64,000 bases of DNA from JAWLFI01 sp964525165 (GCA_964525165.1 CAZGGG010000002.1:76950-140949), one strand, 5' to 3'; shown: positions 44,549 through 55,431, counted from the stretch's first letter. Numbers and translations: made by a program. Notes: a model not told the origin generated them from the sequence alone.

Positions 44549-46072
44549 TTATTCTGTCATAGAATCAAATTGCTCCAAAGCAAACTGCATCCGTTGGACA
44601 CATACAGTTTGTCCTATCAATTTCATAGTTGAAAACAAATCCGGACCTTTCATGGTTCCGCAACAACTTAATCTCAATAGCGGAAGCACCTGGCCGAATC
44701 CCAATTCATGGGTTTCCATGAAAATTTTGATGACCTCATCTACCTTTTGAAAATCCGTAATTTTTTCTACTGCCTCAATCATTTCTGCAAACAACTCTCT
44801 TCCCTTGCCCTTCCATTTTTTACGGATCATTTTTACATCATAAGATTGAATATCTGTAAAGACATAATGACCTTGTTCCCAGAAGTCCGGATAAGTTTGA
44901 ACTCTTGGGCGATATAATTCTGTAAATTGCTCCAATTCCTGATCGGTGATGGTCAATCTGTGCTGTTCTAAGAGGGAGCGCACTTTAGCCTGAAGAGAGG
45001 AATCCTCTTCTTGAAGGATATATTGCTGATTAAACCAAAGCGCTTTATCGTAATCAAAGCGAGCTCCTGACTTACCAATTTGTTGGAGTGTAAAAGCTTT
45101 GATTAACTCATCCAAAGAAAAAATCTCTTGTTCTGTGCCGGGGTTCCATCCAAGAAAAGCAAGGAAGTTCAGCACGGCCGCAGGATGAAATCCCATCTCC
45201 CGGAATCCTTGTAATTGTTCTTCTCCCTCTCCCCAATTAATCGGGAAAACAGGTATACCCAACTTTTGTCCATCACGCTTACTCAATTTCCCTTTGCCGG
45301 AAGGCTTTAAGATTAGGGGCAAATGAGCAAAAGCAGGCATTTGATCTTCCCAGCCGAAGGCTCTGTACAAAAGCACGTGATGCGCTGTACTGGACAACCA
45401 CTCCTCCCCTCTGATGACGTGCGTAATCTCCATTAAATAATCATCAATCACATTCGCCATATGGTAAGTAGGCATGCCATCAGCCTTCACCAATACTTTA
45501 TCATCCAATTCTTTTCCTTCAAAATGAACGTGGGATCTGATCTCATCCTCAAAGCTAATCGTTTCATCCTCCGGCACCTTCAAACGAATCACATAGGGCA
45601 CATTTTGGTCGAGCAAGCTTTGTACTTCTTCAGCCGGCAAACTCAGACTATTACGCATTTCGTGCCGCACAGTATGGTCGTATTTGGGACTGTGGACTCC
45701 CTCTGCTGTTTTACGCTCTCGCATTGCTTCCAGTTCTTCCGGACTATCGAAAGCATAGTAAGCTGAGCCATTTTCAATTAATTGATGTGCATATTGAGCA
45801 TAAATATCTTTTCGATCCGATTGCCGGTAAGGACCTTTTTTCCCTCCATGATTCGGACTCTCATCGGGCTCAATCCCCAACCATTCCAGGACCTCAAAAA
45901 TATAGCCCTCCGCACCTTCAGTATATCGTGTGCGATCCGTGTCCTCCACCCTCAGAATGAAGGTACCACCTGTGTTTCGGGCAAATAGATAATTGTACAA
46001 TGCCGTTCGGACACCGCCAATATGTAATGCTCCGGTGGGGCTGGGTGCAAATCTTACTCGAGTGGAATTCAT
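44549..46072 (-). CDS. gltX: Glutamyl-tRNA synthetase
   Basis: 507 aa. Class I signatures are FAPSPTGALHIGGVRTALYNYLFAR (HIGH-type, ~8-32) and KLSKRDG (KMSKS-type, ~262). The rest follows the bacterial GluRS layout, with the anticodon-binding helical domain in the C-terminal third. It charges tRNA-Glu and in organisms lacking GlnRS may also charge tRNA-Gln. It has a good promoter candidate upstream and is followed by the 58-aa gene. Confidence 0.97.
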   Translation of the reverse strand: MNSTRVRFAPSPTGALHIGGVRTALYNYLFARNTGGTFILRVEDTDRTRYTEGAEGYIFEVLEWLGIEPDESPNHGGKKGPYRQSDRKDIYAQYAHQLIENGSAYYAFDSPEELEAMRERKTAEGVHSPKYDHTVRHEMRNSLSLPAEEVQSLLDQNVPYVIRLKVPEDETISFEDEIRSHVHFEGKELDDKVLVKADGMPTYHMANVIDDYLMEITHVIRGEEWLSSTAHHVLLYRAFGWEDQMPAFAHLPLILKPSGKGKLSKRDGQKLGIPVFPINWGEGEEQLQGFREMGFHPAAVLNFLAFLGWNPGTEQEIFSLDELIKAFTLQQIGKSGARFDYDKALWFNQQYILQEEDSSLQAKVRSLLEQHRLTITDQELEQFTELYRPRVQTYPDFWEQGHYVFTDIQSYDVKMIRKKWKGKGRELFAEMIEAVEKITDFQKVDEVIKIFMETHELGFGQVLPLLRLSCCGTMKGPDLFSTMKLIGQTVCVQRMQFALEQFDSMTE

Positions 46073-46111
46073 ATCCTCAGATTGGGTTTATTTATGTAGT
46101 TGAAATCGGCA

Positions 46112-46119
46112 CAAAAGTA
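46112..46119 (-). promoter_or_regulatory. Putative -7 element for gltX
   Basis: Minus strand TACTTTTG fits TAnnTTTG, 40 nt before the gltX ATG, in a strongly A/T-rich stretch. Confidence 0.5.
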
Positions 46120-46279
46120 TATTATTAAAAATTTTTATAAAAAAGTTATCCCTTTTCGCAGCAAAACCCATCCTTTTGGCGTTATTATTGCGTATTCAAT
46201 GGAAGAGGTGTATCCCGACCTAAGTCATTGAGCCACCGACAACAACAAATTATTAGTAACCCACGAACGTAAATGCATT

Positions 46280-46942
46280 ATGTATTTAATCAAGACACCT
46301 AAATTTATACCCTCCCTCTTCCCCAATTTCACCTGGAGGGTACCGAGCAAGAATAAAGTGCTCTACCTTACTTTTGACGATGGTCCAATCCCTGAGGTGA
46401 CCCCATGGGTTTTAGACGTGCTCCAACAATATAATGCAAAAGCAACATTCTTTTGTGTAGGCGAGAACGTTGACAAACATCCGGACATCTTTCAACGTAT
46501 CAAACAAGCAGGACATTCTGTAGGAAGCCATACCTATAACCATTTAAATGGCTGGGTGATGGATAATATTCCCTACTTCCATAATGTTCGTTATGCCGCT
46601 CAAAAAATAGGCACTTCGTTGTTTAGACCTCCTTATGGAAGGATCAAAAGAAAACAAGCGCAATTTCTGCAAAGACACTACAGCATCGTCATGTGGGACG
46701 TACTGAGTGGAGACTTCGATCAAGATTTAGATCCTGATCAGGTGGCAAACAATGTCATTCGAAATGCTAAAGAAGGATCTATTGTTGTCTTTCATGACAG
46801 CTTGAAATCATTGCGCAATTTGAAAGGGGCTTTGCCGAAGGTATTGGAGCATTTCGCAGACCTCGGCTATCGTTTCGAAGCCATTGAACCAGATAACAGC
46901 AAAACCGCGGAATTAAATTCTACTTTAGAACTAGCGGTATAA
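46280..46942 (+). CDS. Polysaccharide deacetylase (NodB domain)
   Basis: 220 aa, essentially one NodB domain without signal peptide. Motif 1 is LYLTFDDGPIPE (catalytic Asp/metal Asp, ~30-41), motif 2 is HSVGSHTYNHLN (metal His pair, ~77-88), motif 3 is LFRPPYGRIK (~113-122), and the C-terminal IVVFHDS holds the His of motif 5. Family members remove N- or O-acetyl groups from chitin oligomers, peptidoglycan or other glycans; the target is unknown. Short, soluble versions like this are common in Bacteroidota. It is monocistronic. Confidence 0.9.
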   Translation: MYLIKTPKFIPSLFPNFTWRVPSKNKVLYLTFDDGPIPEVTPWVLDVLQQYNAKATFFCVGENVDKHPDIFQRIKQAGHSVGSHTYNHLNGWVMDNIPYFHNVRYAAQKIGTSLFRPPYGRIKRKQAQFLQRHYSIVMWDVLSGDFDQDLDPDQVANNVIRNAKEGSIVVFHDSLKSLRNLKGALPKVLEHFADLGYRFEAIEPDNSKTAELNSTLELAV

Positions 46943-46957
46943 TCAAATCATCTTTGC

Positions 46958-46990
46958 AAAAAGCCATCCTTTCCGGGATGGCTTTTTTTT
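46958..46990 (+). terminator. Bidirectional intrinsic terminator
   Basis: AAGCCATCC pairs with GGATGGCTT around a 5-nt loop. Eight T follow on the plus strand (for the deacetylase gene), and the minus strand has five T (for the 46989-51103 gene, whose stop codon overlaps the element). Confidence 0.85.
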
Positions 46991-49900
46991 ATTCCATAAT
47001 GATGAATTGTCCGTGTCGCATGCGGTCGTCTGTTTTCCAACGGAAAAAATAACTACCACTCTCAAAAGGTGATAGGTCTAACTGATATCGTCCTACCCCC
47101 CGAATATTCTGCCTCCAAACCATTTGTCCTTTCGCATTAAAGATTTGAAGTTCACCGAATACGCCCTCTAATCCCTCAATACTAAGTTCGTCGTATCGCA
47201 CGACAGGGTTGGGGAAAACAGAAAGTTCCTCTTGTACCCGATTCGCTTGAGCGACGATCGCTTCAGCATCTCCCAAAATCCATTGTGCATCAGCAAGCAA
47301 ATCACAAGTATCCGCAAATACGATGTGAACATCATCCGTCGCACTTTCTCCTGAACATTTCCTTTCCCATACAGGCCCGAATCCATTTGGCGAGCGTTCG
47401 TATAGATCTGCCCGTACCTTCTGCCCCATAAATATCTCTTCCGTTTCTAGTTGCGCTTCCGCAAAAAAGATATCCTCTTGCTGTCCCTGGTAAACATCAG
47501 AGATCCAATAATAAGCTTCATGTTCAAATTCGGCCACATCCGGAGCGACTTGGATCAAAGTCCAACAGATTTGCGCGGGATGCACAGGACTTTGGAAGAG
47601 GTCTACTGACAGACCCAGTTCCGGCCAAGTGGCCCAACCAGCGCTATCCGGCTCCCAAAGTATGGAAGATCCGGGGCCAGCCGGGGCATCGGAAAAAGAC
47701 CTTTCTGCTCCTCCGTTCAAGCGCGCATGATGAAAACCGACCTTGTCATTCACACGTCCCTCCGGTTCGTTGAATTGTAAATAAGCATGCAAACCTTCTT
47801 CGTCGCCTTTCAAGGTCAGATGACGCATGGCCCGTATCTCGTTCTGTGATAAAGGTCGGTCCCAAAAGCTGACCTCATCCATTTTACCTATAAAATTTCT
47901 ACTTGAATTCCCTCTGTAATTTCCCAACTTAACAGCACTAAAATTCACGGGCTCCACTGTAAAGAAATGCTTACTGGAAACTCCATTCAGATACAGGGTG
48001 ATACCGTCCGGTTCCACTACCATGGCAACATGAGACCACTCTCCTACCGGCACTTCCAGGCCGGAATCCCACCACCAAGCTCCTCCCGGCCAGTGATAGC
48101 CCAACACATTATCTACTCTAAAATTAAGACCGGCAATGTCATTCCCATCGTTTATCGCAATTCCCGAATAAGAATCCTGGTCTTTTTCTGAAAATATCCA
48201 AGTTGCAATAGTGAACGAATTGCTGTTCAAGTCCAAGTCGTCAATTTGCACATAGTCACCCGGCTCTGAAAGATGTGCATTAAGTCCTATTTCCGGATCG
48301 GGGGCACAATAATCAATTACCTCTACTCCTTCAGACAAAATATACTCATCCGATACGCCCTGCCCATTTTGTATATTCAAACGAGCGGTATACGTTCCTT
48401 CCTTTCCAAATACCACTTGCACCTGTGTAGCAGTAGAATCAGAGATATATACAGGCTTAGGGTCAAAATTCCAGGACCACTCTGCAAGCTCATGTCTCAA
48501 AATAGAGTAGCAACTAAAGACGACTGTGTCTCTGGCACAAAAAACCTTATCGGTCTCTGTCATGATTTGAGCCAGGGGTCTGGAAGTTGTTACGAGATCT
48601 GTTTCCCAAATCCCTTTTCCATAAGTAGCTAAACGGAGTTTACCGTCCCTATAAAACGGTCGTAATTCAAATGCATTGGATCGCAACGGCAGTCCCGAAG
48701 AAAAAGGCTCCCAATCAGCGCCATTCCAATAATATATGGAGTAATCGGTGGCCAGATAAACAGTTTCTTCCGTCCCTCCCTGAAAGCAAATATCTTTCAT
48801 GCGTTGTCCATCTAGTTTATCGCTGCTGATATTTTCCCAGTCCTGACCTCCATTGAAAGAGCGGAATACTTTCCTCCCGTCTTCTCCTCTTGAAGAAGCC
48901 ACCCATATTTCCATAGGGTCTTCAGGATTTAAGCTGATCTCCAAACGCCAGGCATATCCGGGAATCTCCGTCACTTCTTCCCAATTCTGCCCTCCGTCCA
49001 TCGTGCGATAGATTTTCGATTCATCCCAAAACGTACCCGGCTGATGGACCAGGTAGAACACATCTGGATTGGCTCTTGACTGAGCGATTTCATACACTTG
49101 TCCCTCTCCAAAATCATAAAGCTGCTCAAAGGTAGCGCCACCATCTTCAGAACGCCAGAATCCCCCATCTACACCCATATATAATCGGTTCGCATACCGG
49201 AAATCAAAGTATATCCCTGAAGAAGAAGACTCCACATAGCTCTCATTGGGCAGTAAAGTAATAGGAGCANNNNNNNNNNTTATAGTTGACAAAAATTAAC
49301 TATAGTTATATTATCTGGGGAGATTAAAACCGCATCGTCTGCACCTTGCTGTTTGGCCGCCAACTTCATCATGACATTGGGCAGTAAAGTAATAGGAGCA
49401 GCCGATTGCAACGGCTTATGGAATGAATCGGGCATAATGGTTGCGGTAACTCCACCTGTCCACCATTTACTGAAATAAGCTTTCCGGTTTTCCAGAGGGT
49501 GAACATAACCAGTGGCCTCTTCTACGCCCCCTTCATGCAAGTAGTCGCCCTGCTCATAGCTTTGATAAAACAAACTGTTTCCGTTGTGATATTTACCACC
49601 CACTAAAACGTCCTCATTCCAACCTGACCCAAACCCCCAAAAGTCTGAACCAATGATGCCCTTTTTCCGTGAATGATGAGATTGAAGGTCATCCGTAGAA
49701 TAATTCAAACCACCATCAGAAGCAATCCAAATATCATCTCCCCGAACTAAAATATCTTGAATATCTGCATGAATTAAATCGAGTCGCTGAGAATTTGCCG
49801 CTCCAATTGCTTGGAAAGAAGCCCCTCCATCTCTGGTCTCTGTTAATCTGATGGTTCCGATCCATACCAAATCTTGATCCTTCGGAGATACCCCCACAGC

Positions 49901-51103
49901 AAAATTGAAAAACCCTTGATGATAGCCACTTGTGTAAGCTGCGACATTCCAGGGCATATTATTGACAGATTGATACGGACTTCCGATTTGTCCTGCAGGT
50001 AAGGTCCAGGAGGCACCATTATCATCAGAACGATATAATCCGATCCAACCATTATCTCCTTCTTTACTATCGCCGATAAGCGCTGCATAAATCCGATCCG
50101 GATTGGCAGACGTCAGGCCTATTTTTGCCCCGGCTTCATTCGCTTCTTCAGGCACTTCCGGACTGTACCAACCCATCTCTTGTCTTTCCCATGTTTCGCC
50201 TCTGTCGAGACTTCTGTAGAAAACGGATCGATTCATTTCAGTATCAGAAGCTACGGCATAGAGGGTATCCTGATCACGGAGGTGCTGTTTGATATCCCAG
50301 GTGGATTCTGACCAAATTTTACTCCACTCAGCACCCCCATTATGACTCACATACAAACCGTTGGAAGCTGCATAAAAGATGGTGTCCGGTTGATCCAGAA
50401 GAAATGTAAATTCATGCCCTACACCATCCAGGATCGCGACTTCTGACCACTGCATCCCTCCATCCATAGTTCTGAAAATTCTTCTATTTGCCATGGCAAA
50501 CATAATATCCGGATCAGAAGGATGAATTGAAACGGCATGAACCGTCCATATATCCTGATCTTGTGCGACGGGTTCCCAATGAAGGCCTTTATCATTGGAG
50601 ATAAATATTCCTCCCACTTCTGTCCCTGCAATCATACGATCCGGATGACTCAATGATTGGTCGACTGCATAAACATTGACCTGCCAGGAAATGGGTAGCA
50701 GAGATACCGGCTGGTATGTCTCTACAGGTCCCAATGACCTCCATGTGTTTGCTTGTTCGGTGGTCACACGATTCTGGCGAATTTTCTGTACGCGTTTCGC
50801 TTCCTCCTCAGGAGCGAGAGGACGTATTTTTCCATTATTATTCAGATAAGGAGCTACCATTCTTCTCCAATGAGTAAAATTTCGTACGTGATTATCCTTT
50901 ACGAAAACTTCCTTTTGCCGAAAGGCTCGATAAGCTGCTTCTACTTCAAAGACATTAGGGTCTGCTGCATACATTAATTTTGCCCATTCAGGCCACTCGG
51001 AGGATATTTGGTCCGGGTAAAACTTAAAGTATTCAGCTCTGTTTTGGGCGTAGCCTGAAACTGCCAAGAACAATAACATTAAAAACAGATGTATGAGTCG
51101 CAT
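46989..51103 (-). CDS. Large secreted propeller/LamG protein with T9SS type A domain, interrupted by a scaffold gap
   Basis: I read one gene of ~1327 codons. The part above the gap ends ..SAAPITLLPN and the part below it starts with the same APITLLPN in the same frame. The signal peptide is 1-19 (..SGYAQ). Residues ~120-790 contain many BNR/sortilin-like blades with DGG turns (SNDKGLHWEPV, RTMDGGMQWSE, RSDDNGASWTL), a double propeller as in Vps10 or xyloglucanase folds. A PKD domain at ~800-890 (FSCYSILRHELAEWSWNF), a LamG/concanavalin domain at ~897-1045 (FTIATWIFSEKDQD, VGEWSHVAMVV) and a type A sorting domain at ~1250-1327 (VFPNPVVRYDELSI, FESGSYFFRW) follow. Exported through T9SS; glycan or protein binding is likely, function unknown. 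Confidence 0.82.
49270..49279. other. Assembly gap (10 N) with duplicated flanks
   Basis: Ten N bases. The 26-bp word ending at 49269 (starting CATTGGGCAGTAAAGTAATA at 49244) recurs exactly at 49375-49400. The 95 bases between (49280-49374) are not explained by the propeller gene. Same architecture as the gap at 874-883. Confidence 0.88.
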
Positions 51104-51172
51104 GCTTAAAAATTTTTGAGAAGATAAATAAAAAAGTCAGGTCGTATATTCACCAGTATTAAATTCCTTGTA

Positions 51173-51886
51173 ATGAAACTATATCATTTTTGTATACTCG
51201 TGACACTTTTAGTCGCTTGCACGCCTATTTATTATGTTCCCAATGCTCCCACTGTACCTCTGATTACGGAAAAAGGTGAGGGAGACCTTTCGGTATCTGT
51301 GGCCAGAGAAGGAGCTCACTTTCAAACCTCTTATGGATTCACTAATAGTATTGCAGCTTTCACCAATATCCAAATAGGTCCTTCACGAGAGTGGAACGGA
51401 AACAGACAAATCTCTACAGATCAGTACGAAATGGGACTTGGTGTGTTTTCAGGAAAAAGGCGATTTACTGTCTGGGAATTATATGCAATTGGTGGGCTAG
51501 GCAGGATCCAGAATGAACTCCCCGAAAGAAATGGACTCTTTGGTCCTCAGTCAATGGGAGGAGCGTTAGATGCAAATTTTTGGCGCTATGGTTTTCAATT
51601 AAATTACGGACTGAAACGTGACAATGTAGAATTTGCGGTCAGCAATCGCATTTTTCTAAAAACTTATTACAATATTTCCGGAGATTTAATGTTTGAAAAT
51701 GTCCCTCAAGTGGATTTTCTGAGGATCAACAACAGACATTTTTATTGGGAGCCGGCCCTCACCTTTAAATATGGATGGCGAAATTTTAAAATCTTCATCC
51801 ATACTATCGTCAGCGGAAATATTACCGATCCGGATTTCTATCGTCTTGGATCTAATGGAATGATTGGAGTAAGCTATCAATGGTAA
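51173..51886 (+). CDS. Lipoprotein with small beta-barrel-like domain, unknown function
   Basis: 237 aa. The signal peptide ends with LLVAC (Cys ~16) followed by TPIYYVPNAPTVPLI. The remainder is made of alternating strands with many Tyr/Phe/Trp residues (FGFTNSIAAFTNIQIG-type strands, ending GMIGVSYQW), like an 8-10-strand outer-membrane barrel or a porin-like family protein. No catalytic motif. It is the first of a plus-strand run of unrelated genes. I do not recognise a named family. Confidence 0.7.
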   Translation: MKLYHFCILVTLLVACTPIYYVPNAPTVPLITEKGEGDLSVSVAREGAHFQTSYGFTNSIAAFTNIQIGPSREWNGNRQISTDQYEMGLGVFSGKRRFTVWELYAIGGLGRIQNELPERNGLFGPQSMGGALDANFWRYGFQLNYGLKRDNVEFAVSNRIFLKTYYNISGDLMFENVPQVDFLRINNRHFYWEPALTFKYGWRNFKIFIHTIVSGNITDPDFYRLGSNGMIGVSYQW

Positions 51887-51907
51887 TTCATTATTGTAAA
51901 CCTACAC

Positions 51908-52441
51908 ATGGAAAAAAGCCCTTTTAATAAGATCCTACAGACGCCTCGATTAATCCTGCGACCATTTACGATTTCAGATGTGCATGATCTCTTTGCTATG
52001 GATTCCCAAGCCATTGTGCACAAGTTTTTAGGGGGTCAGCCGATGAGAGAGAAATCAGAAGCTATGTCAACCATTACCCACATCGTTGAGCAGTACGAAA
52101 AAAATGCTATAGGTAGGTGGGCTGTGGAGTTAAAAGAAAGTGGAACTTTCATCGGTTGGGCAGGGCTCAAATGGGAAGAAAATCTTAGACCAGGTCGCCC
52201 CTATTATGATCTTGGATATCGGTTCCATCCGGAATTTTGGGGGCAGGGGTATGCGACAGAAGCAGCTACGGCATCGATTCATTATGCCTTTGATCAAATG
52301 CAACTACCGGCGATTTTTGCTGCAGCAGATACAGAACATGCAGCCTCTAACCATATCCTGAAAAAAATCGGATTTACCTGGAAAGAAGACTTTGAATATG
52401 AGGGGACAGCTTGTCACTTTTACGAGATGAAAAAGGTGTAA
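51908..52441 (+). CDS. GNAT acetyltransferase, RimJ/RimL type
   Basis: 177 aa. TPRLILRPFTISDVHDLFAM at the N-terminus and the acetyl-CoA loop HPEFWGQGYATEAATASIHYAF (~105-125) are typical, ending with NHILKKIGFTWKEDF. These enzymes acetylate the N-terminus of ribosomal or other proteins, or small amines; the substrate cannot be read from sequence. Confidence 0.88.
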   Translation: MEKSPFNKILQTPRLILRPFTISDVHDLFAMDSQAIVHKFLGGQPMREKSEAMSTITHIVEQYEKNAIGRWAVELKESGTFIGWAGLKWEENLRPGRPYYDLGYRFHPEFWGQGYATEAATASIHYAFDQMQLPAIFAAADTEHAASNHILKKIGFTWKEDFEYEGTACHFYEMKKV

Positions 52442-52530
52442 TCATTCGCAATTGCACCTTGTCTCTGCTGATCCAGATCATTCTGAACAGCTCTTGAATT
52501 TCGTATCATTGCCCTATGAAACACAGTGAT

Positions 52531-54114
52531 ATGAAACCCATCTTTACCCTTTGTTTTTTGATCCTCAGTTCTTCCATCTTTGCCCAAATAGGGGGCGGAC
52601 ATTTAATCTGGAGTCCGGCAGATCATTTGGATGTTCCGGCCCGGCAATCCTATGCTGGTTTTCAATTAGAGCAATATGCGCTGCTCGTGGGAGGACGTAC
52701 CGATGGATTGCATGAGACCATACCCTTTCGTTCTTTTCCGGCCAGTCATCGTGCGGACCATATGGTCTTGATTGATCTGACGTCCGGTCAGCAATGGACA
52801 AAGGACTTGAAGGATCTGCCAATGGCTGTTCAGGAACAGTTATCCTCCAGCAATATAGTATTTGCTCAAAATGACCGATGGGGCCTCTTAGCCGGAGGAT
52901 ATGGTGCTTCAGAGCTGGCGGGAGATCATGTCACCTTTGCGCGTTTGACAATGATCGACTTAGCGGGTATCATCCAGGCGATAATGAATGACCAGCCGAT
53001 TCAAGCTTATGTACAATCCATTGAAGATCCATTTTTTGAGGTCACCGGAGCCGGAATGATTCAAATTGATGATCGATGGCATATAGTGGGTGGACAGTCT
53101 TTTATGGGAAGATATAATCCTGTCGGAGCCGATATGGGCCCCGGCTTTGTGCAAAACTATAGCAATGCCATACGATCGTTTGAACTATCTGATGAAGAAG
53201 GTCGGTGGACAGTACGTGAAAAGAAAAGCTTGACGGATTCAGCTTTACTTCATAAGAGGGATTATAATCTGCTTCCGCAAATTTTGCCCAATGGCGAATT
53301 CGGGGCTATGGCCTTCTCAGGCGTTTTTCGTTATGATCAGGATCTTCCCTGGCTCGAATGCCTTGAGGTTACCGCAGATAGTTTTTCCTATCCTACTGAA
53401 CTGAAGCAGTATCTCAATCAATATCATTGTGCCTCTCTTGCTTTTTACAGTCAAAAGGAAGCGAAGATGCAGTCTGTTTTTTTTGGCGGGATGAGTCAGT
53501 TTTACTGGGAGAACGGCAGCTTGCTAGAAGATCTTGAAGTACCCTTTATTCGAACGGTAAGTATGATGGAAAGAGAGGGGAAAGATGCCAAGGAATATAT
53601 TTTAGGTGACCTACCCGATTATCTAGGAACATCAGCAGAATTTTTCCCTTTGCCCGGACTACCGGAGGTGGCTAATGGAATATTTTCGACAGATCAATTG
53701 GCTTCAATCAATGATACAGTTTTATTGGGTTATGTAATTGGAGGGATTGGTTCTGACTCTGCCAATGTGCTATTTACCAACGATGGGACTCAATCATGGG
53801 CCATTCAGCAGGCCTACGCTATTTACTGGGTCAAGGGTGTCCGCACAGCAGTCCACCCGCTTGTGGGGCAGGATTATTTTCAGCCGGTCTATCTTATGAA
53901 CGAAGATCAACTCAGCTTCTCCTTCAGAACCTTAGACGAAGGTCCTGTTCGTTTGATTATGACAGATTCGAATGGAAAGCCGGCACTTACCTTATATGAA
54001 GGACCTTTGGCAAAGGGGGAGCATGCCTTAAATTATCCCGTAGAGGATATCCCTGAAAATGCAAGCCATCTGATATTAGAAAAAGGCCATTTCAGCTGGA
54101 AAATCAAGCTTTAA
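52531..54114 (+). CDS. Secreted kelch-like protein, unknown function
   Basis: 527 aa from the ATG at 52531 (MKPIFTLCFLILSSSIFAQ), preferred because it starts a clean signal peptide; an ATG five codons earlier is possible. The mature part shows kelch-type turns: YALLVGGRTDGLHE, WGLLAGGYGASEL, WHIVGGQSFMGRYNP, VFFGGMSQFYWENG, spaced as in a beta-propeller. The C-terminal ~75 residues (LSFSFRTLDEGPVRLIM..DSNGKPALTLYEG, LAKGEHALNYP) resemble a sorting-domain-like sandwich but lack the clear PNP motif, so T9SS export is possible, not sure. Confidence 0.7.
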   Translation: MKPIFTLCFLILSSSIFAQIGGGHLIWSPADHLDVPARQSYAGFQLEQYALLVGGRTDGLHETIPFRSFPASHRADHMVLIDLTSGQQWTKDLKDLPMAVQEQLSSSNIVFAQNDRWGLLAGGYGASELAGDHVTFARLTMIDLAGIIQAIMNDQPIQAYVQSIEDPFFEVTGAGMIQIDDRWHIVGGQSFMGRYNPVGADMGPGFVQNYSNAIRSFELSDEEGRWTVREKKSLTDSALLHKRDYNLLPQILPNGEFGAMAFSGVFRYDQDLPWLECLEVTADSFSYPTELKQYLNQYHCASLAFYSQKEAKMQSVFFGGMSQFYWENGSLLEDLEVPFIRTVSMMEREGKDAKEYILGDLPDYLGTSAEFFPLPGLPEVANGIFSTDQLASINDTVLLGYVIGGIGSDSANVLFTNDGTQSWAIQQAYAIYWVKGVRTAVHPLVGQDYFQPVYLMNEDQLSFSFRTLDEGPVRLIMTDSNGKPALTLYEGPLAKGEHALNYPVEDIPENASHLILEKGHFSWKIKL

Positions 54115-54173
54115 GAAAGGTCGATAGGCCAATTCCCAAATTTTTCTTATACTTAAAGCTTAAGTAAAAAATT

Positions 54174-54629
54174 ATGTGGAAGAGCGTCTGTCTTATTTTA
54201 TGTCTGCAAGCAAGCTGGACGGTTGCACAACAACCGGTAGAAAAAGTATGTGATCTTTTCTTGCAAGGGATCAGTGTAGACAAAGGTCAGGAGGTAAATT
54301 GGGAAGTATTGCAAAGCCTATTTACTCCAAATGCCCAATTCACATTAACAATGGGAGAAAAGGTAAAAACGTTGAGCTTTGAAGAATTCAAAAGTGGGAC
54401 TCAATACACTAAAAACGGATTCCGTGAAAGAGGAGTTTCCAGAAAAACAACTGTTTTCGGAAATATTGCCCAAGTAGCTGAAATATTTGAAGCATCTATA
54501 CCCGGTTCGGAAGTTCGCTATGAAGGAGTCAACATGTACCTTATGGTCAAAGATGGGGCAGATTGGAAAATTGCTGCTTTGACTTATGAGGTTTCCAGAC
54601 CAGGCCTACCTACACCCACCGATTGGTAA
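54174..54629 (+). CDS. Secreted NTF2-like (SnoaL-type) protein
   Basis: 151 aa with signal peptide (..SWTVAQ). The rest follows the NTF2-like cone fold: LFLQGISVDKGQEVNW, LFTPNAQFTL, and a strand ending NMYLMVKDGADWKIAALTYEV. The family is functionally diverse (isomerases, hydratases, binding proteins), and no catalytic residue set can be named. It ends 19 nt before the DNA-alkylation-repair-like gene. Confidence 0.72.
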   Translation: MWKSVCLILCLQASWTVAQQPVEKVCDLFLQGISVDKGQEVNWEVLQSLFTPNAQFTLTMGEKVKTLSFEEFKSGTQYTKNGFRERGVSRKTTVFGNIAQVAEIFEASIPGSEVRYEGVNMYLMVKDGADWKIAALTYEVSRPGLPTPTDW

Positions 54630-54648
54630 ACACACAACACAGAACTAT

Positions 54649-55431
54649 ATGAATATTGCGTCTATAGAAAGATCGCTCAGGAACTATGCAGATCCAAATT
54701 ATTTAAGGCAGATGGAGCTTTTAGGTATCTCTACAAAACAAGCTTTGGGTGTGAGAATGCCTAAGATCAAGTTGCTGGCCAAGAATATTGGAAGGAACCA
54801 TGATTTGGCACAACAGATTTGGGCTTTGAACCATCATGAAGGTCGGTTGCTTGCCGGCCTGGTCGAAGAGCCGGATATGGTCAGTCGCGAACAAGCAGAG
54901 GCCTGGGTAGCAAAATTGCAATCCTGGGACGAAGTGGATCAAATGTGTGGTAACCTTTTTCAAAGACTTCCATTTTTTGAAGACCTGATCTATGATTGGA
55001 TACAAAGTGATGAGCTTTTCATTAAGAGAGCCGGTTTTGTGCTCATTGTAGCCAGCAGTATTCATCATAAAAACAGACCGGATGAAGAATTTCATCCATA
55101 CTTCGACCTGATCAAAAAACATGCGAAGGACGATCGTAATTTAGTCAAAAAAGCAGTCAACTGGGCTTTGCGGCAAATCGGGAAACGAAGTGTTCAACTC
55201 AATGGGCCAGCGCTTTCTTGTGCAGAAGAGTTACTCTCCTTTGAACATCCTGTCTCCAACTGGATCGCTAAGGATGCCATCAAAGAATTGAAGAGCGAAG
55301 AAGTAAAAGAGCGACTGGAAAAGAAAGAGGAAAAGCGCTTGAAGAAAATCGAGAGAGAAAAGGCAAAGGAAGAGCGACGCCGCAAAGCAGCAGAAAAGAA
55401 AGCGGCTAAGGCTAAGAAAAAAGAATCTTAA
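54649..55431 (+). CDS. DNA alkylation repair-like HEAT protein
   Basis: 260 aa from the ATG at 54649 (MNIASIERSLRNYADPN). The frame is open upstream to 54586, but that would overlap the previous gene. The helical-repeat body resembles AlkC/AlkD-type proteins: LGVRMPKIKLLAKNIG, LWIRRAG-like LFIKRAGFVLIV (~125), and KKAVNWALRQIGKRS (~190). These glycosylases remove alkylated purines without base flipping. The last ~45 residues are Lys/Glu/Ala-rich and may form a DNA-binding tail. Catalytic residues are not certain by eye. Confidence 0.85.
   Translation: MNIASIERSLRNYADPNYLRQMELLGISTKQALGVRMPKIKLLAKNIGRNHDLAQQIWALNHHEGRLLAGLVEEPDMVSREQAEAWVAKLQSWDEVDQMCGNLFQRLPFFEDLIYDWIQSDELFIKRAGFVLIVASSIHHKNRPDEEFHPYFDLIKKHAKDDRNLVKKAVNWALRQIGKRSVQLNGPALSCAEELLSFEHPVSNWIAKDAIKELKSEEVKERLEKKEEKRLKKIEREKAKEERRRKAAEKKAAKAKKKES

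Noticed and set aside
46073..46279. Possible tRNA or small RNA upstream of gltX
   Set aside because: No cloverleaf, no conserved GGTTCnAnTCC arm and no terminator; only promoter-like A/T-rich sequence.
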